DNA of 64,000 bases, from positions 23,839 to 87,838 of the forward strand of contig NW_027474096.1 of the NCBI RefSeq assembly GCF_050947335.1, in the 5' to 3' direction. Below the pieces are notes generated by a model that worked only from the letters and a program-made list of their open reading frames with translations, was not told the DNA's origin and made no database searches. Numbering within the stretch: position 1 is the stretch's first letter; every line of letters begins with the position of its first letter. Shown here piece by piece: positions 27,171 through 42,000 of this stretch. The translations under genes were made by a program, and so were the position numbers. This DNA is from Megachile rotundata (taxonomy: Eukaryota; Arthropoda; Insecta; Hymenoptera; Megachilidae).

Positions 27171-29080
27171 GTTCTATCGATCATATAAGCATAATCTGGC
27201 TAATAATATGAATTAGATTGATAATAATAAGAGTAATAAGTATAGTAATTGTCGTTCTATCGATCATATTAGCATAATATGGCGAATAATATCATTTAGA
27301 TTGATAATAATATGAGTATTAATTATAGTAATTGTCGTTCTATCGATCATATAAGCATAATATGGCTAATAATATGAATTAGATTGATAATAATAAGAGT
27401 AATAAGTATAGTAATTGTCGTTCTATCGATCATATAAGCATAATATGGCTAATAATATGAATTAGATTGATAATAATAAGAGTAATAAGTATAGTAATTG
27501 TCGTTCTATCGATCATATTAGCACAATATCGCTAATAATATGAGTTAGCTTGATAATAATAAGAGTAATAAGTATAGTAATTGTCGTTCTATCGATCAGA
27601 TCTGCACAATATGGTTAATAATATGAGTTAGATTAATAGTAATGAGTGTAATAAGTATAGTAATCGTCGTTCGATCGATCATATAAGAATAATATGGCGA
27701 ATAATATGATTTAGATTGATAATAATAGGAGTAATAAGTATAGTAATTGTCGTTCTATCGATCATATAAGCATAATATGGCTAATAATATGAGTTAGATT
27801 GATAATAATAAGAGTAATAAGTATAGTAATTGTCGTTCTATCGATCATATAAGCATAATATGGTTAATAATATGAGTTAGATTAATAATAATAAGAGTAA
27901 TAAGTATAGTAATTGTCGTTCTATCGATCATATGAGCATAATATGGCGAATAATATCATTTAGATTGATAATAATATGAGTAATAAGTATAGTAATTGTC
28001 GTTCCATCGATCATATAAGCATAATATGGCTAATAATATGAGTTAGCTTGATAACAATAAGAGTAATAAGTTTAGTAATTGTCGTTCTATCGATCATATA
28101 AGCATAATATGGCTAATAATATGAATTAGATTGATAATAATAAGAGTAATAAGTATAGTAATTGTCGTTCTATCGATCATATTAGCATAATATGGCGAAT
28201 AATATCATTTAGATTGATAATAATATGAGTAATACTTATAGTAATTGTCGTTCTATCGATCATATAAGCATAATATGGCTAATAATATGAATTAGATTGA
28301 TAATAATAAGAGTAATAAGTATAGTAATTGTCGTTCTATCGATCATATCTGCACAATATGGTTAATAATATGAGTTAGATTAATAGTAATGAGTGTAATA
28401 AGTATAGTAATTGTCGTTCTATCGACCATATAAGCATAATATGGCGACTAATATGATTTAGATTGATAATAATAAGAGTAATAAGTATAGTAATTGTCGT
28501 TCTATCGATCATATAAGCATAATATGGCTAATAATATGAGTTAGATTGATAATAATAAGACTAATAAGTATAGTAATTGTCGTTCTGTCGATCATATATG
28601 CATAATGTGGCTAATAATATGAGTTAGATTGATAATAATAAGAGTAATAAGTATAGTAATTGTCGTTCTATCGATCATATCTGCACAATATGGTTAATAA
28701 TATGAGTTAGATTAATAGTAATGAGTGTAATAAGTATAGTAATTGTCGTTCTATCGATCATATAAGCATAATATGTCTAATAATATGAGTTAGATTGATA
28801 ATAATAACAGTAATAAGTATAGTAATTGTCGTTCTATCGATCATGGAAGCATAATATGGCTAATAATATGAGTTAGATTGATAGTAATAAGAGTAATAAC
28901 TATAGTAATTGCCGTTCTATCGATCATATAAGCATAATATGGCGAATAATATGATTTAGATTGATAATAATAAGAGTAATAAGTATAGTAATTGTCGTTC
29001 TATCGATCATATAAGCATAATATCGCTAATAATATGAGTTAGCTTGATAATAATAAGAGTAATAAGTATAGCAATTGTCG
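27170..29080 (+). repeat. 23-monomer tandem duplication (1909 bp), copy 2
   Basis: Only a few differences from copy 1 were noticed: ataatctggc near 27193 and cgttctgtcg near 28582. It ends at a second agcaattgtcg (29070). The near identity indicates a recent event. Confidence 0.9.
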
Positions 29081-29490
29081 TTCTATCGATCATATAAGCA
29101 TAATATGGCTAATAATATGAGTTAGATTGATAATAATAAGAGTAATAAGTATAGTAATTGTCGTTCTATCGATCACATAAGCATAATATGGTTAATAATA
29201 TTTATTAGATTAATAATAATATGAATAATAAGTATAGTAATTGTCGTTCTATCGACCATGGAAGCATAATATGGCTAATAATACGAGTTAGATTGATAAT
29301 AATAAGAGTAATAAGTATAGTAATTGTCGTTCTATCGATCATATCTGCACAATATGGTTAATAATATGAGTTAGATTAATAGTAATGAGTGTAGTAAGTA
29401 TAGTAATTGTCGTTCTATCGACCATGGAAGCATAATATGGCTAATAATACGAGTTAGATTGGTAATAATAAGAGTAATAAGTATAGTAAT
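27170..29490 (+). repeat. 115-monomer (9545 bp) offset duplication, copy 1
   Basis: Matches 36715-39035. agcaattgtcg lies at 29070 and 38615, 9545 bp apart. The unit with gcgactaatatg, atgcataatgtgg, atatgtctaat and atagtaataagag is shared. This copy is itself the second half of the 23-monomer tandem. Confidence 0.85.
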
Positions 29491-29859
29491 TGCCGTTCTA
29501 TCGACCATATAAGCATAATATGGCGAATAATATGATTTAGATTGATAATAATATGAGTAATAAGTATAGTAGTTGTCGTTCTATCAATCATATCTGCATA
29601 ATATGGTTAATAATATGAGTTAGATTAATAACAATAAGAATAATAAGTATAGTAATTGTCGTTCTATCGACCATGGTAGCATAATATGGCTAATAATACG
29701 AGTTAGATTGATAACAATAAGAGTAATAAGTATAGTAATTGTCGTTCTATCGATCATATCTGCACAATATGGTTAATAATATGAGTTAGATTAATAGTAA
29801 TGAGTGTAATAAGTATAGTAATTGTCGTTCTATCGACCATATAAGCATAATATGGCGAC

Positions 29860-32360
29860 TAATATGATTTAGATTGATAATAATAAGAGTAATAAGTATA
29901 GTAATTGTCGTTCTATCGATCATATAAGCATAATATGGCTAATAATATGAGTTAGATTGATAATAATAAGACTAATAAGTATAGTAATTGTCGTTCTATC
30001 GATCATATATGCATAATGTGGCTAATAATATGAGTTAGATTGATAATAATAAGAGTAATAAGTATAGTAATTGTCGTTCTATCGATCATATCTGCATAAT
30101 ATGGTTAATAATATGAGTTAGATTAATAATAATAAGAATAATAAGTATAGTAATTGTCGTTCTATCGACCATGGAAGCATAATATGGCTAATAATACGAG
30201 TTAGATTGGTAATAATAAGAGTAATAAGTATAGTAATTGCCGTTCTATCGACCATATAAGCATAATATGGCGAATAATATGATTTAGATTGATAATAATA
30301 TGAGTAATAAGTATAGTAGTTGTCGTTCTATCAATCATATCTGCATAATATGGTTAATAATATGAGTTAGATTAATAATAATAAGAATAATAAGTATAGT
30401 AATTGTCGTTCTATCGACCATGGAAGCATAATATGGCTAATAATACGAGTTAGATTGATAACAATAAGAGTAATAAGTATAGTAATTGTCGTTCTATCGA
30501 TCATATCTGCACAATATGGTTAATAATATGAGTTAGATTAATAGTAATGAGTGTAATAAGTATAGTAATTGTCGTTCTATCGACCATATAAGCATAATAT
30601 GGCGACTAATATGATTTAGATTGATAATAATAAGAGTAATAAGTATAGTAATTGTCGTTCTATCGATCATATAAGCATAATATGGCTAATAATATGAGTT
30701 AGATTGATAATAATAAGACTAATAAGTATAGTAATTGTCGTTCTATCGATCATATATGCATAATGTGGCTAATAATATGAGTTAGATTGATAATAATAAG
30801 AGTAATAAGTATAGTAATTGTCGTTCTATCGATCATATCTGCATAATATGGTTAATAATATGAGTTAGATTAATAATAATAAGAATAATAAGTATAGTAA
30901 TTGTCGTTCTATCGACCATGGAAGCATAATATGGCTAATAATACGAGTTAGATTGATAATAATAAGAGTAATAAGTATAGTAATTGTCGTTCTATCGATC
31001 ATATCTGCACAATATGGTTAATAATATGAGTTAGATTAATAGTAATGAGTGTAATAAGTATAGTAATTGTCGTTCTATCGACCATATAAGCATAATATGG
31101 CGACTAATATGATTTAGATTGATAATAATAAGAGTAATAAGTATAGTAATTGTCGTTCTATCGATCATATAAGCATAATATGGCTAATAATATGAGTTAG
31201 ATTGATAATAATAAGACTAATAAGTATAGTAATTGTCGTTCTATCGATCATATATGCATAATGTGGCTAATAATATGAGTTAGATTGATAATAATAAGAG
31301 TAATAAGTATAGTAATTGTCGTTCTATCGATCATATCTGCACAATATGGTTAATAATATGAGTTAGATTAATAGTAATGAGTGTAATAAGTATAGTAATT
31401 GTCGTTCTATCGATCATATAAGCATAATATGGCGAATAATATGATTTAGATTGATAATAATAAGAGTAATAAGTATAGTAATTGTCGTTCTATCGATCAT
31501 ATAAGCATAATATGGCTAATAATATGAGTTAGATTAATAATAATAAGAGTAATAACTATAGTAATTGTCGTTCTATCGATCATATGAGCATAATATGGCG
31601 AATAATATCATTTAGATTGATAATAATATGAGTAATAAGTATAGTAATTGTCGTTCTATCGATCATATAAGCATAATATGGCTAATAATATGAGTTAGCT
31701 TGATAATAATAAGAGTAATAAGTTTAGTAATTGTCGTTCTATCGATCATATAAGCATAATATGGCTAATAATATGAATTAGATTGATAATAATAAGAGTA
31801 ATAAGTATAGTAATTGTCGTTCTATCGATCATATTAGCATAATATGGCGAATAATATCATTTAGATTGATAATAATATGAGTATTAATTATAGTAATTGT
31901 CGTTCTATCGATCATATAAGCATAATATGGCTAATAATATGAATTAGATTGATAATAATAAGAGTAATAAGTATAGTAATTGTCGTTCTATCGATCATAT
32001 AAGCATAATATGGCTAATAATATGAATTAGATTGATAATAATAAGAGTAATAAGTATAGTAATTGTCGTTCTATCGATCATATTAGCACAATATCGCTAA
32101 TAATATGAGTTAGCTTGATAATAATAAGAGTAATAAGTATAGTAATTGTCGTTCTATCGATCATATCTGCACAATATGGTTAATAATATGAGTTAGATTA
32201 ATAGTAATGAGTGTAATAAGTATAGTAATCGTCGTTCGATCGATCATATAAGAATAATATGGCGAATAATATGATTTAGATTGATAATAATAAGAGTAAT
32301 AAGTATAGTAATTGTCGTTCTATCGATCATATAAGCATAATATGGCTAATAATATGAGTT
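29860..32360 (+). repeat. 60-monomer (4980 bp) offset duplication, copy 1
   Basis: Matches 34840-37340 at 4980 bp. Line by line I noticed only two base differences over ~2.5 kb (tttagattg versus tttggattg at 36427, and taataagtatag versus taatatgtatag at ~37031). It is one of the most similar pairs in the window. Confidence 0.9.
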
Positions 32361-32500
32361 AGATTGATAATAATAAGACTAATAAGTATAGTAATTGTCG
32401 TTCTATCGATCATATATGCATAATGTGGCTAATAATATGAGTTAGATTGATAATAATAAGAGTAATAAGTATAGTAATTGTCGTTCTATCGATCATATCT
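31470..32500 (+). repeat. ~1.03 kb triple block in domain III, copy 1
   Basis: About 12 monomers, from attaataat/ataactatag through tatgagc, gcttg/agtttag, tattagc, gagtattaatt, two gaattag, tattagcacaatatcgc, atctgcacaat and cgttcgatcg to aagactaataag. Copy 2 lies 1245 bp (15 monomers) downstream. Confidence 0.85.
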
Positions 32501-32714
32501 GCACAATATGGTTAATAATATGAGTTAGATTAATAGTAATGAGTGTAATAAGTATAGTAATTGTCGTTCTATCGATCATATAAGCATAATATGGCGAATA
32601 ATATGATTTAGATTGATAATAATAAGAGTAATAAGTATAGTAATTGTCGTTCTATCGATCATATCTGCACAATATGGTTAATAATATGAGTTAGATTAAT
32701 AGTAATGAGTGTAA

Positions 32715-33745
32715 TAAGTATAGTAATTGTCGTTCTATCGATCATATAAGCATAATATGGCTAATAATATGAGTTAGATTAATAATAATAAGAGTAATAA
32801 CTATAGTAATTGTCGTTCTATCGATCATATGAGCATAATATGGCGAATAATATCATTTAGATTGATAATAATATGAGTAATAAGTATAGTAATTGTCGTT
32901 CTATCGATCATATAAGCATAATATGGCTAATAATATGAGTTAGCTTGATAATAATAAGAGTAATAAGTTTAGTAATTGTCGTTCTATCGATCATATAAGC
33001 ATAATATGGCTAATAATATGAATTAGATTGATAATAATAAGAGTAATAAGTATAGTAATTGTCGTTCTATCGATCATATTAGCATAATATGGCGAATAAT
33101 ATCATTTAGATTGATAATAATATGAGTATTGATTATAGTAATTGTCGTTCTATCGATCATATAAGCATAATATGGCTAATAATATGAATTAGATTGATAA
33201 TAATAAGAGTAATAAGTATAGTAATTGTCGTTCTATCGATCATATAAGCATAATATGGCTAATAATATGAATTAGATTGATAATAATAAGAGTAATAAGT
33301 ATAGTAATTGTCGTTCTATCGATCATATTAGCACAATATCGCTAATAATATGAGTTAGCTTGATAATAATAAGAGTAATAAGTATAGTAATTGTCGTTCT
33401 ATCGATCATATCTGCACAATATGGTTAATAATATGAGTTAGATTAATAGTAATGAGTGTAATAAGTATAGTAATCGTCGTTCGATCGATCATATAAGAAT
33501 AATATGGCGAATAATATGATTTAGATTGATAATAATAAGAGTAATAAGTATAGTAATTGTCGTTCTATCGATCATATAAGCATAATATGGCTAATAATAT
33601 GAGTTAGATTGATAATAATAAGACTAATAAGTATAGTAATTGTCGTTCTATCGATCATATATGCATAATGTGGCTAATAATATGAGTTAGATTGATAATA
33701 ATAAGAGTAATAAGTATAGTAATTGTCGTTCTATCGATCATATCT
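32715..33745 (+). repeat. ~1.03 kb triple block, copy 2
   Basis: Same order as copy 1. Its private state is gagtattgattatag near 33130. Two monomers at its end (aagactaataag plus atgcataatgtgg) are duplicated again 166 bp on, at 33622 and 33788. Confidence 0.85.
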
Positions 33746-34044
33746 GCATAATATGGTTAATAATATGAGTTAGATTGATAATAATAAGACTAATAAGTAT
33801 AGTAATTGTCGTTCTATCGATCATATATGCATAATGTGGCTAATAATATGAGTTAGATTGATAATAATAAGAGTAATAAGTATAGTAATTGTCGTTCTAT
33901 CGATCATATCTGCACAATATGGTTAATAATATGAGTTAGATTAATAGTAATGAGTGTAATAAGTATAGTAATTGTCGTTCTATCGATCATATAAGCATAA
34001 TATGGCGAATAATATGATTTAGATTGATAATAATAAGAGTAATA

Positions 34045-35060
34045 AGTATAGTAATTGTCGTTCTATCGATCATATAAGCATAATATGGCTAATAATATGA
34101 GTTAGATTAATAATAATAAGAGTAATAACTATAGTAATTGTCGTTCTATCGATCATATGAGCATAATATGGCGAATAATATCATTTAGATTGATAATAAT
34201 ATGAGTAATAAGTATAGTAATTGTCGTTCTATCGATCATATAAGCATAATATGGCTAATAATATGAGTTAGCTTGATAATAATAAGAGTAATAAGTTTAG
34301 TAATTGTCGTTCTATCGATCATATAAGCATAATATGGCTAATAATATGAATTAGATTGATAATAATAAGAGTAATAAGTATAGTAATTGTCGTTCTATCG
34401 ATCATATTAGCATAATATGGCGAATAATATCATTTAGATTGATAATAATATGAGTATTAATTATAGTAATTGTCGTTCTATCGATCATATAAGCATAATA
34501 TGGCTAATAATATGAATTAGATTGATAATAATAAGAGTAATAAGTATAGTAATTGTCGTTCTATCGATCATATAAGCATAATATGGCTAATAATATGAAT
34601 TAGATTGATAATAATAAGAGTAATAAGTATAGTAATTGTCGTTCTATCGATCATATTAGCACAATATCGCTAATAATATGAGTTAGCTTGATAATAATAA
34701 GAGTAATAAGTATAGTAATTGTCGTTCTATCGATCATATCTGCACAATATGGTTAATAATATGAGTTAGATTAATAGTAATGAGTGTAATAAGTATAGTA
34801 ATCGTCGTTCGATCGATCATATAAGAATAATATGGCGAATAATATGATTTAGATTGATAATAATAAGAGTAATAAGTATAGTAATTGTCGTTCTATCGAT
34901 CATATAAGCATAATATGGCTAATAATATGAGTTAGATTGATAATAATAAGACTAATAAGTATAGTAATTGTCGTTCTATCGATCATATATGCATAATGTG
35001 GCTAATAATATGAGTTAGATTGATAATAATAAGAGTAATAAGTATAGTAATTGTCGTTCT
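34045..35060 (+). repeat. ~1.03 kb triple block, copy 3
   Basis: 1328 bp (16 monomers) after copy 2. The uneven steps, 15 then 16 monomers, show that the spacer monomers between blocks vary while the block is kept. Confidence 0.85.
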
Positions 35061-37340
35061 ATCGATCATATCTGCATAATATGGTTAATAATATGAGTTA
35101 GATTAATAATAATAAGAATAATAAGTATAGTAATTGTCGTTCTATCGACCATGGAAGCATAATATGGCTAATAATACGAGTTAGATTGGTAATAATAAGA
35201 GTAATAAGTATAGTAATTGCCGTTCTATCGACCATATAAGCATAATATGGCGAATAATATGATTTAGATTGATAATAATATGAGTAATAAGTATAGTAGT
35301 TGTCGTTCTATCAATCATATCTGCATAATATGGTTAATAATATGAGTTAGATTAATAATAATAAGAATAATAAGTATAGTAATTGTCGTTCTATCGACCA
35401 TGGAAGCATAATATGGCTAATAATACGAGTTAGATTGATAACAATAAGAGTAATAAGTATAGTAATTGTCGTTCTATCGATCATATCTGCACAATATGGT
35501 TAATAATATGAGTTAGATTAATAGTAATGAGTGTAATAAGTATAGTAATTGTCGTTCTATCGACCATATAAGCATAATATGGCGACTAATATGATTTAGA
35601 TTGATAATAATAAGAGTAATAAGTATAGTAATTGTCGTTCTATCGATCATATAAGCATAATATGGCTAATAATATGAGTTAGATTGATAATAATAAGACT
35701 AATAAGTATAGTAATTGTCGTTCTATCGATCATATATGCATAATGTGGCTAATAATATGAGTTAGATTGATAATAATAAGAGTAATAAGTATAGTAATTG
35801 TCGTTCTATCGATCATATCTGCATAATATGGTTAATAATATGAGTTAGATTAATAATAATAAGAATAATAAGTATAGTAATTGTCGTTCTATCGACCATG
35901 GAAGCATAATATGGCTAATAATACGAGTTAGATTGATAATAATAAGAGTAATAAGTATAGTAATTGTCGTTCTATCGATCATATCTGCACAATATGGTTA
36001 ATAATATGAGTTAGATTAATAGTAATGAGTGTAATAAGTATAGTAATTGTCGTTCTATCGACCATATAAGCATAATATGGCGACTAATATGATTTAGATT
36101 GATAATAATAAGAGTAATAAGTATAGTAATTGTCGTTCTATCGATCATATAAGCATAATATGGCTAATAATATGAGTTAGATTGATAATAATAAGACTAA
36201 TAAGTATAGTAATTGTCGTTCTATCGATCATATATGCATAATGTGGCTAATAATATGAGTTAGATTGATAATAATAAGAGTAATAAGTATAGTAATTGTC
36301 GTTCTATCGATCATATCTGCACAATATGGTTAATAATATGAGTTAGATTAATAGTAATGAGTGTAATAAGTATAGTAATTGTCGTTCTATCGATCATATA
36401 AGCATAATATGGCGAATAATATGATTTGGATTGATAATAATAAGAGTAATAAGTATAGTAATTGTCGTTCTATCGATCATATAAGCATAATATGGCTAAT
36501 AATATGAGTTAGATTAATAATAATAAGAGTAATAACTATAGTAATTGTCGTTCTATCGATCATATGAGCATAATATGGCGAATAATATCATTTAGATTGA
36601 TAATAATATGAGTAATAAGTATAGTAATTGTCGTTCTATCGATCATATAAGCATAATATGGCTAATAATATGAGTTAGCTTGATAATAATAAGAGTAATA
36701 AGTTTAGTAATTGTCGTTCTATCGATCATATAAGCATAATATGGCTAATAATATGAATTAGATTGATAATAATAAGAGTAATAAGTATAGTAATTGTCGT
36801 TCTATCGATCATATTAGCATAATATGGCGAATAATATCATTTAGATTGATAATAATATGAGTATTAATTATAGTAATTGTCGTTCTATCGATCATATAAG
36901 CATAATATGGCTAATAATATGAATTAGATTGATAATAATAAGAGTAATAAGTATAGTAATTGTCGTTCTATCGATCATATAAGCATAATATGGCTAATAA
37001 TATGAATTAGATTGATAATAATAAGAGTAATATGTATAGTAATTGTCGTTCTATCGATCATATTAGCACAATATCGCTAATAATATGAGTTAGCTTGATA
37101 ATAATAAGAGTAATAAGTATAGTAATTGTCGTTCTATCGATCATATCTGCACAATATGGTTAATAATATGAGTTAGATTAATAGTAATGAGTGTAATAAG
37201 TATAGTAATCGTCGTTCGATCGATCATATAAGAATAATATGGCGAATAATATGATTTAGATTGATAATAATAAGAGTAATAAGTATAGTAATTGTCGTTC
37301 TATCGATCATATAAGCATAATATGGCTAATAATATGAGTT
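34840..37340 (+). repeat. 60-monomer (4980 bp) offset duplication, copy 2
   Basis: Partner of 29860-32360. Left of 34840 the two contexts differ (atcgtcgttcgatcg versus attgtcgttctatcg with gcgact). Right of 37340 they differ in caataagag versus taataagact. Confidence 0.9.
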
Positions 37341-39035
37341 AGATTGATAACAATAAGAGTAATAAGTATAGTAATTGTCGTTCTATCGATCATATAAGCA
37401 TAATATGGTTAATAATATGAGTTAGATTAATAATAATAAGAGTAATAAGTATAGTAATTGTCGTTCTATCGATCATATGAGCATAATATGGCGAATAATA
37501 TCATTTAGATTGATAATAATATGAGTAATAAGTATAGTAATTGTCGTTCCATCGATCATATAAGCATAATATGGCTAATAATATGAGTTAGCTTGATAAC
37601 AATAAGAGTAATAAGTTTAGTAATTGTCGTTCTATCGATCATATAAGCATAATATGGCTAATAATATGAATTAGATTGATAATAATAAGAGTAATAAGTA
37701 TAGTAATTGTCGTTCTATCGATCATATTAGCATAATATGGCGAATAATATCATTTAGATTGATAATAATATGAGTAATACTTATAGTAATTGTCGTTCTA
37801 TCGATCATATAAGCATAATATGGCTAATAATATGAATTAGATTGATAATAATAAGAGTAATAAGTATAGTAATTGTCGTTCTATCGATCATATCTGCACA
37901 ATATGGTTAATAATATGAGTTAGATTAATAGTAATGAGTGTAATAAGTATAGTAATTGTCGTTCTATCGACCATATAAGCATAATATGGCGACTAATATG
38001 ATTTAGATTGATAATAATAAGAGTAATAAGTATAGTAATTGTCGTTCTATCGATCATATAAGCATAATATGGCTAATAATATGAGTTAGATTGATAATAA
38101 TAAGACTAATAAGTATAGTAATTGTCGTTCTATCGATCATATATGCATAATGTGGCTAATAATATGAGTTAGATTGATAATAATAAGAGTAATAAGTATA
38201 GTAATTGTCGTTCTATCGATCATATCTGCACAATATGGTTAATAATATGAGTTAGATTAATAGTAATGAGTGTAATAAGTATAGTAATTGTCGTTCTATC
38301 GATCATATAAGCATAATATGTCTAATAATATGAGTTAGATTGATAATAATAACAGTAATAAGTATAGTAATTGTCGTTCTATCGATCATGGAAGCATAAT
38401 ATGGCTAATAATATGAGTTAGATTGATAGTAATAAGAGTAATAACTATAGTAATTGCCGTTCTATCGATCATATAAGCATAATATGGCGAATAATATGAT
38501 TTGGATTGATAATAATAAGAGTAATAAGTATAGTAATTGTCGTTCTATCGATCATATAAGCATAATATCGCTAATAATATGAGTTAGCTTGATAATAATA
38601 AGAGTAATAAGTATAGCAATTGTCGTTCTATCGATCATATAAGCATAATATGGCTAATAATATGAGTTAGATTGATAATAATAAGAGTAATAAGTATAGT
38701 AATTGTCGTTCTATCGATCACATAAGCATAATATGGTTAATAATATTTATTAGATTAATAATAATATGAATAATAAGTATAGTAATTGTCGTTCTATCGA
38801 CCATGGAAGCATAATATGGCTAATAATACGAGTTAGATTGATAATAATAAGAGTAATAAGTATAGTAATTGTCGTTCTATCGATCATATCTGCACAATAT
38901 GGTTAATAATATGAGTTAGATTAATAGTAATGAGTGTAATAAGTATAGTAATTGTCGTTCTATCGACCATGGAAGCATAATATGGCTAATAATACGAGTT
39001 AGATTGGTAATAATAAGAGTAATAAGTATAGTAAT
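36715..39035 (+). repeat. 115-monomer (9545 bp) offset duplication, copy 2
   Basis: Partner of 27170-29490. It ends where attggtaataataag is followed by attgtcg here but by attgccg/gaccat in the other copy. Confidence 0.85.
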
Positions 39036-42000
39036 TGTCGTTCTATCGATCATATAAGCATAATATGGCTAATAATATGAATTAGATTGATAATAATAAG
39101 AGTAATAAGTATAGTAATTGTCGTTCTATCGATCATATAAGCATAATATCGCTAATAATATGAGTTAGCTTGATAATAATAAGAGTAATAAGTATAGTAA
39201 TTGTCGTTCCATCGATCATATCTGCACAATATGGTTAATAATATGAGTTAGATTAATAGTAATGAGTGTAATAAGTATAGTAATTGTCGTTCTATCGATC
39301 ATATAAGAATAATATGGCGAATAATATGATTTAGATTGATAATAATAAGAGTAATAAGTATAGTAATTGTCGTTCTATCGATCATATAAGCATAATATGG
39401 CTAATAATATGAGTTAGATTAATAATAATAAGAGTAATAAGTATAGTAATTGTCGTTCTATCGATCATATGAGCATAATATGGCGAATAATATCATTTAG
39501 ATTGATAATAATATGAGTAATAAGTATAGTAATTGTCGTTCTATCGATCATATAAGCATAATATGGCTAATAATATGAGTTAGCTTGATAATAATAAGAG
39601 TAATAAGTTTAGTAATTGTCGTTCTATCGATCATATAAGCATAATATGGCTAATAATATGAATTAGATTGATAATAATAAGAGTAATAAGTATAGTAATT
39701 GTCGTTCTATCGATCATATTAGCATAATATGGCGAATAATATCATTTAGATTGATAATAATATGAGTATTAATTATAGTAATTGTCGTTCTATCGATCAT
39801 ATGAGCATAATATGGCTAATAATATGAATTAGATTGATAATAATAAGAGTAATAAGTATAGTAATTGTCGTTCTATCGATCATATAAGCATAATATGGCT
39901 AATAATATGAATTAGATTGATAATAATAAGAGTAATAAGTATAGTAATTGTCGTTCTATCGATCATATTAGCACAATATCGCTAATAATATGAGTTAGCT
40001 TGATAATAATAAGAGTAATAAGTATAGTAATTGTCGTTCTATCGATCATATCTGCACAATATGGTTAATAATATGAGTTAGATTAATAGTAATGAGTGTA
40101 ATAAGTATAGTAATCGTCGTTCGATCGATCATATTAGAATAATATGGCGAATAATATGATTTAGATTGATAATAATAAGAGTAATAAGTATAGTAATTGT
40201 CGTTCTATCGATCATATAAGCATAATATGGCTAATAACATGAGTTAGATTGATAATAATAAGAGTATCAGGTATAGTAATTGTCGTTCTATCGATCATAT
40301 AAGCATAATATGGTTAATAATATGAGTTAGATTAATAATAATAAGAGTAATAAGTATAGTAATCGTCGTTCTATCGATCATATGAGCATAATATGGCGAA
40401 TAATATCATTTAGAATGATAATAATATGAGTAATAAGTATAGTAATTGTCGTTCCATCGATCATATAAGCATAATATGGCTAATAATATGAGTTAGCTTG
40501 ATAACAATAAGAGTAATAAGTTTAGTAATTGTCGTTCTATCGATCATATAAGCATAATATGGCTAATAATATGAATTAGATTGATAATAATAAGAGTAAT
40601 AAGTATAGTAATTGTCGTTCTATCGATCATATTAGCATAATATGGCGAATAATATCATTTAGATTGATAATAATATGAGTAATAATTATAGTAATTGTCG
40701 TTCTATCGATCATATAAGCATAATATGGCTAATAATATAGATTAGATTGATAATAATAAGAGTAATAAGTATAGTAATTGTCGTTCTATCGGTCATATAA
40801 GCATAATATGGCTAATAATATGAATTAGATTGATAATAATAAGAGTAATAAGTATAGTAATTGTCGTTCTATCGATCATATAAGCATGATATCGCTAATA
40901 ATATGAGTTAGCTTGATAATAATAAGAGTAATAAGTATAGTAATTGTCGTTCTATCGATCATATCTGCACAATATGGTTAATAATATGAGTTAGATTAAT
41001 AGTAATGAGTGTAATAAGTATAGTAATTGTCGTTCTATCGATCATATAAGAATAATATGGCGAATAATATGATTTAGATTGATAATAATAAGAGTAATAA
41101 GTATAGTAATTGTCGTTCTATCGATCATATAAGCATAATATGGCTAATAATATGAGTTAGATTAATAATAATAAGAGTAATAAGTATAGTAATTGTCGTT
41201 CTATCGATCATATGAGCATAATATGGCGAATAATATCATTTAGATTGATAATAATATGAGTAATAAGTATAGTAATTGTCGTTCTATCTATCATATAAGC
41301 ATAATATGGCTAATAATATGAGTTAGCTTGATAATAATAAGAGTAATAAGTTTAGTAATTGTCGTTCTATCGATCATATAAGCATAATATGGCTAATAAT
41401 ATGAATTAGATTGATAATAATAAGAGTAATAAGTATAGTAATTGTCGTTCTATCGATCATATTAGCATAATATGGCGAATAATATCATTTAGATTGATAA
41501 TAATATGAGTATTAATTATAGTAATTGTCGTTCTATCGATCATATAAGCATAATATGGCTAATAATATGAATTAGATTGATAATAATAAGAGTAATAAGT
41601 ATAGTAATTGTCGTTCTATCGATCATATAAGCATAATATGGCTAATAATATGAATTAGATTGATAATAATAAGAGTAATAAGTTTAGTAATTGTCGTTCT
41701 ATCGATCATATAAGCATAATATGGCTAATAATATGAGTTAGCTTGATAATAATAAGAGTTATAAGTATAGTAATTGTCGTTCTATCGATCATATCTGCAC
41801 AATATGGTTAATAATATGAGTTAGATTAATAGCAATGAGTGTAATAAGTATAGTAATTGTCGTTCTATCGATCATATAAGAATAGTATGGCGAATAATAT
41901 GATTTAGATTGATAATAATAAGAGTTATAAGTATAGTAATTGTCGCTCTATCGATCATATCTGCACAATATGGTTAATAATATGAGTTAGATTAATAGCA

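Larger units (their letters stand above)
23100..36500 (+). repeat. Satellite domain III (gcgactaatatg and gcataatgtggc variants)
   Basis: Recurring pairs are a gcgactaatatg monomer, a plain monomer, an aagactaataag monomer and an atatgcataatgtggc monomer. The aagactaataag marker recurs, for example, at 24243 and 24741 (498 bp, 6 monomers) and at 30717 and 31215 (again 498 bp), so a 6-monomer step is visible. The 23-monomer tandem, the ~1 kb triple block and the 60-monomer duplication lie here. There is no non-satellite sequence. Confidence 0.75.
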
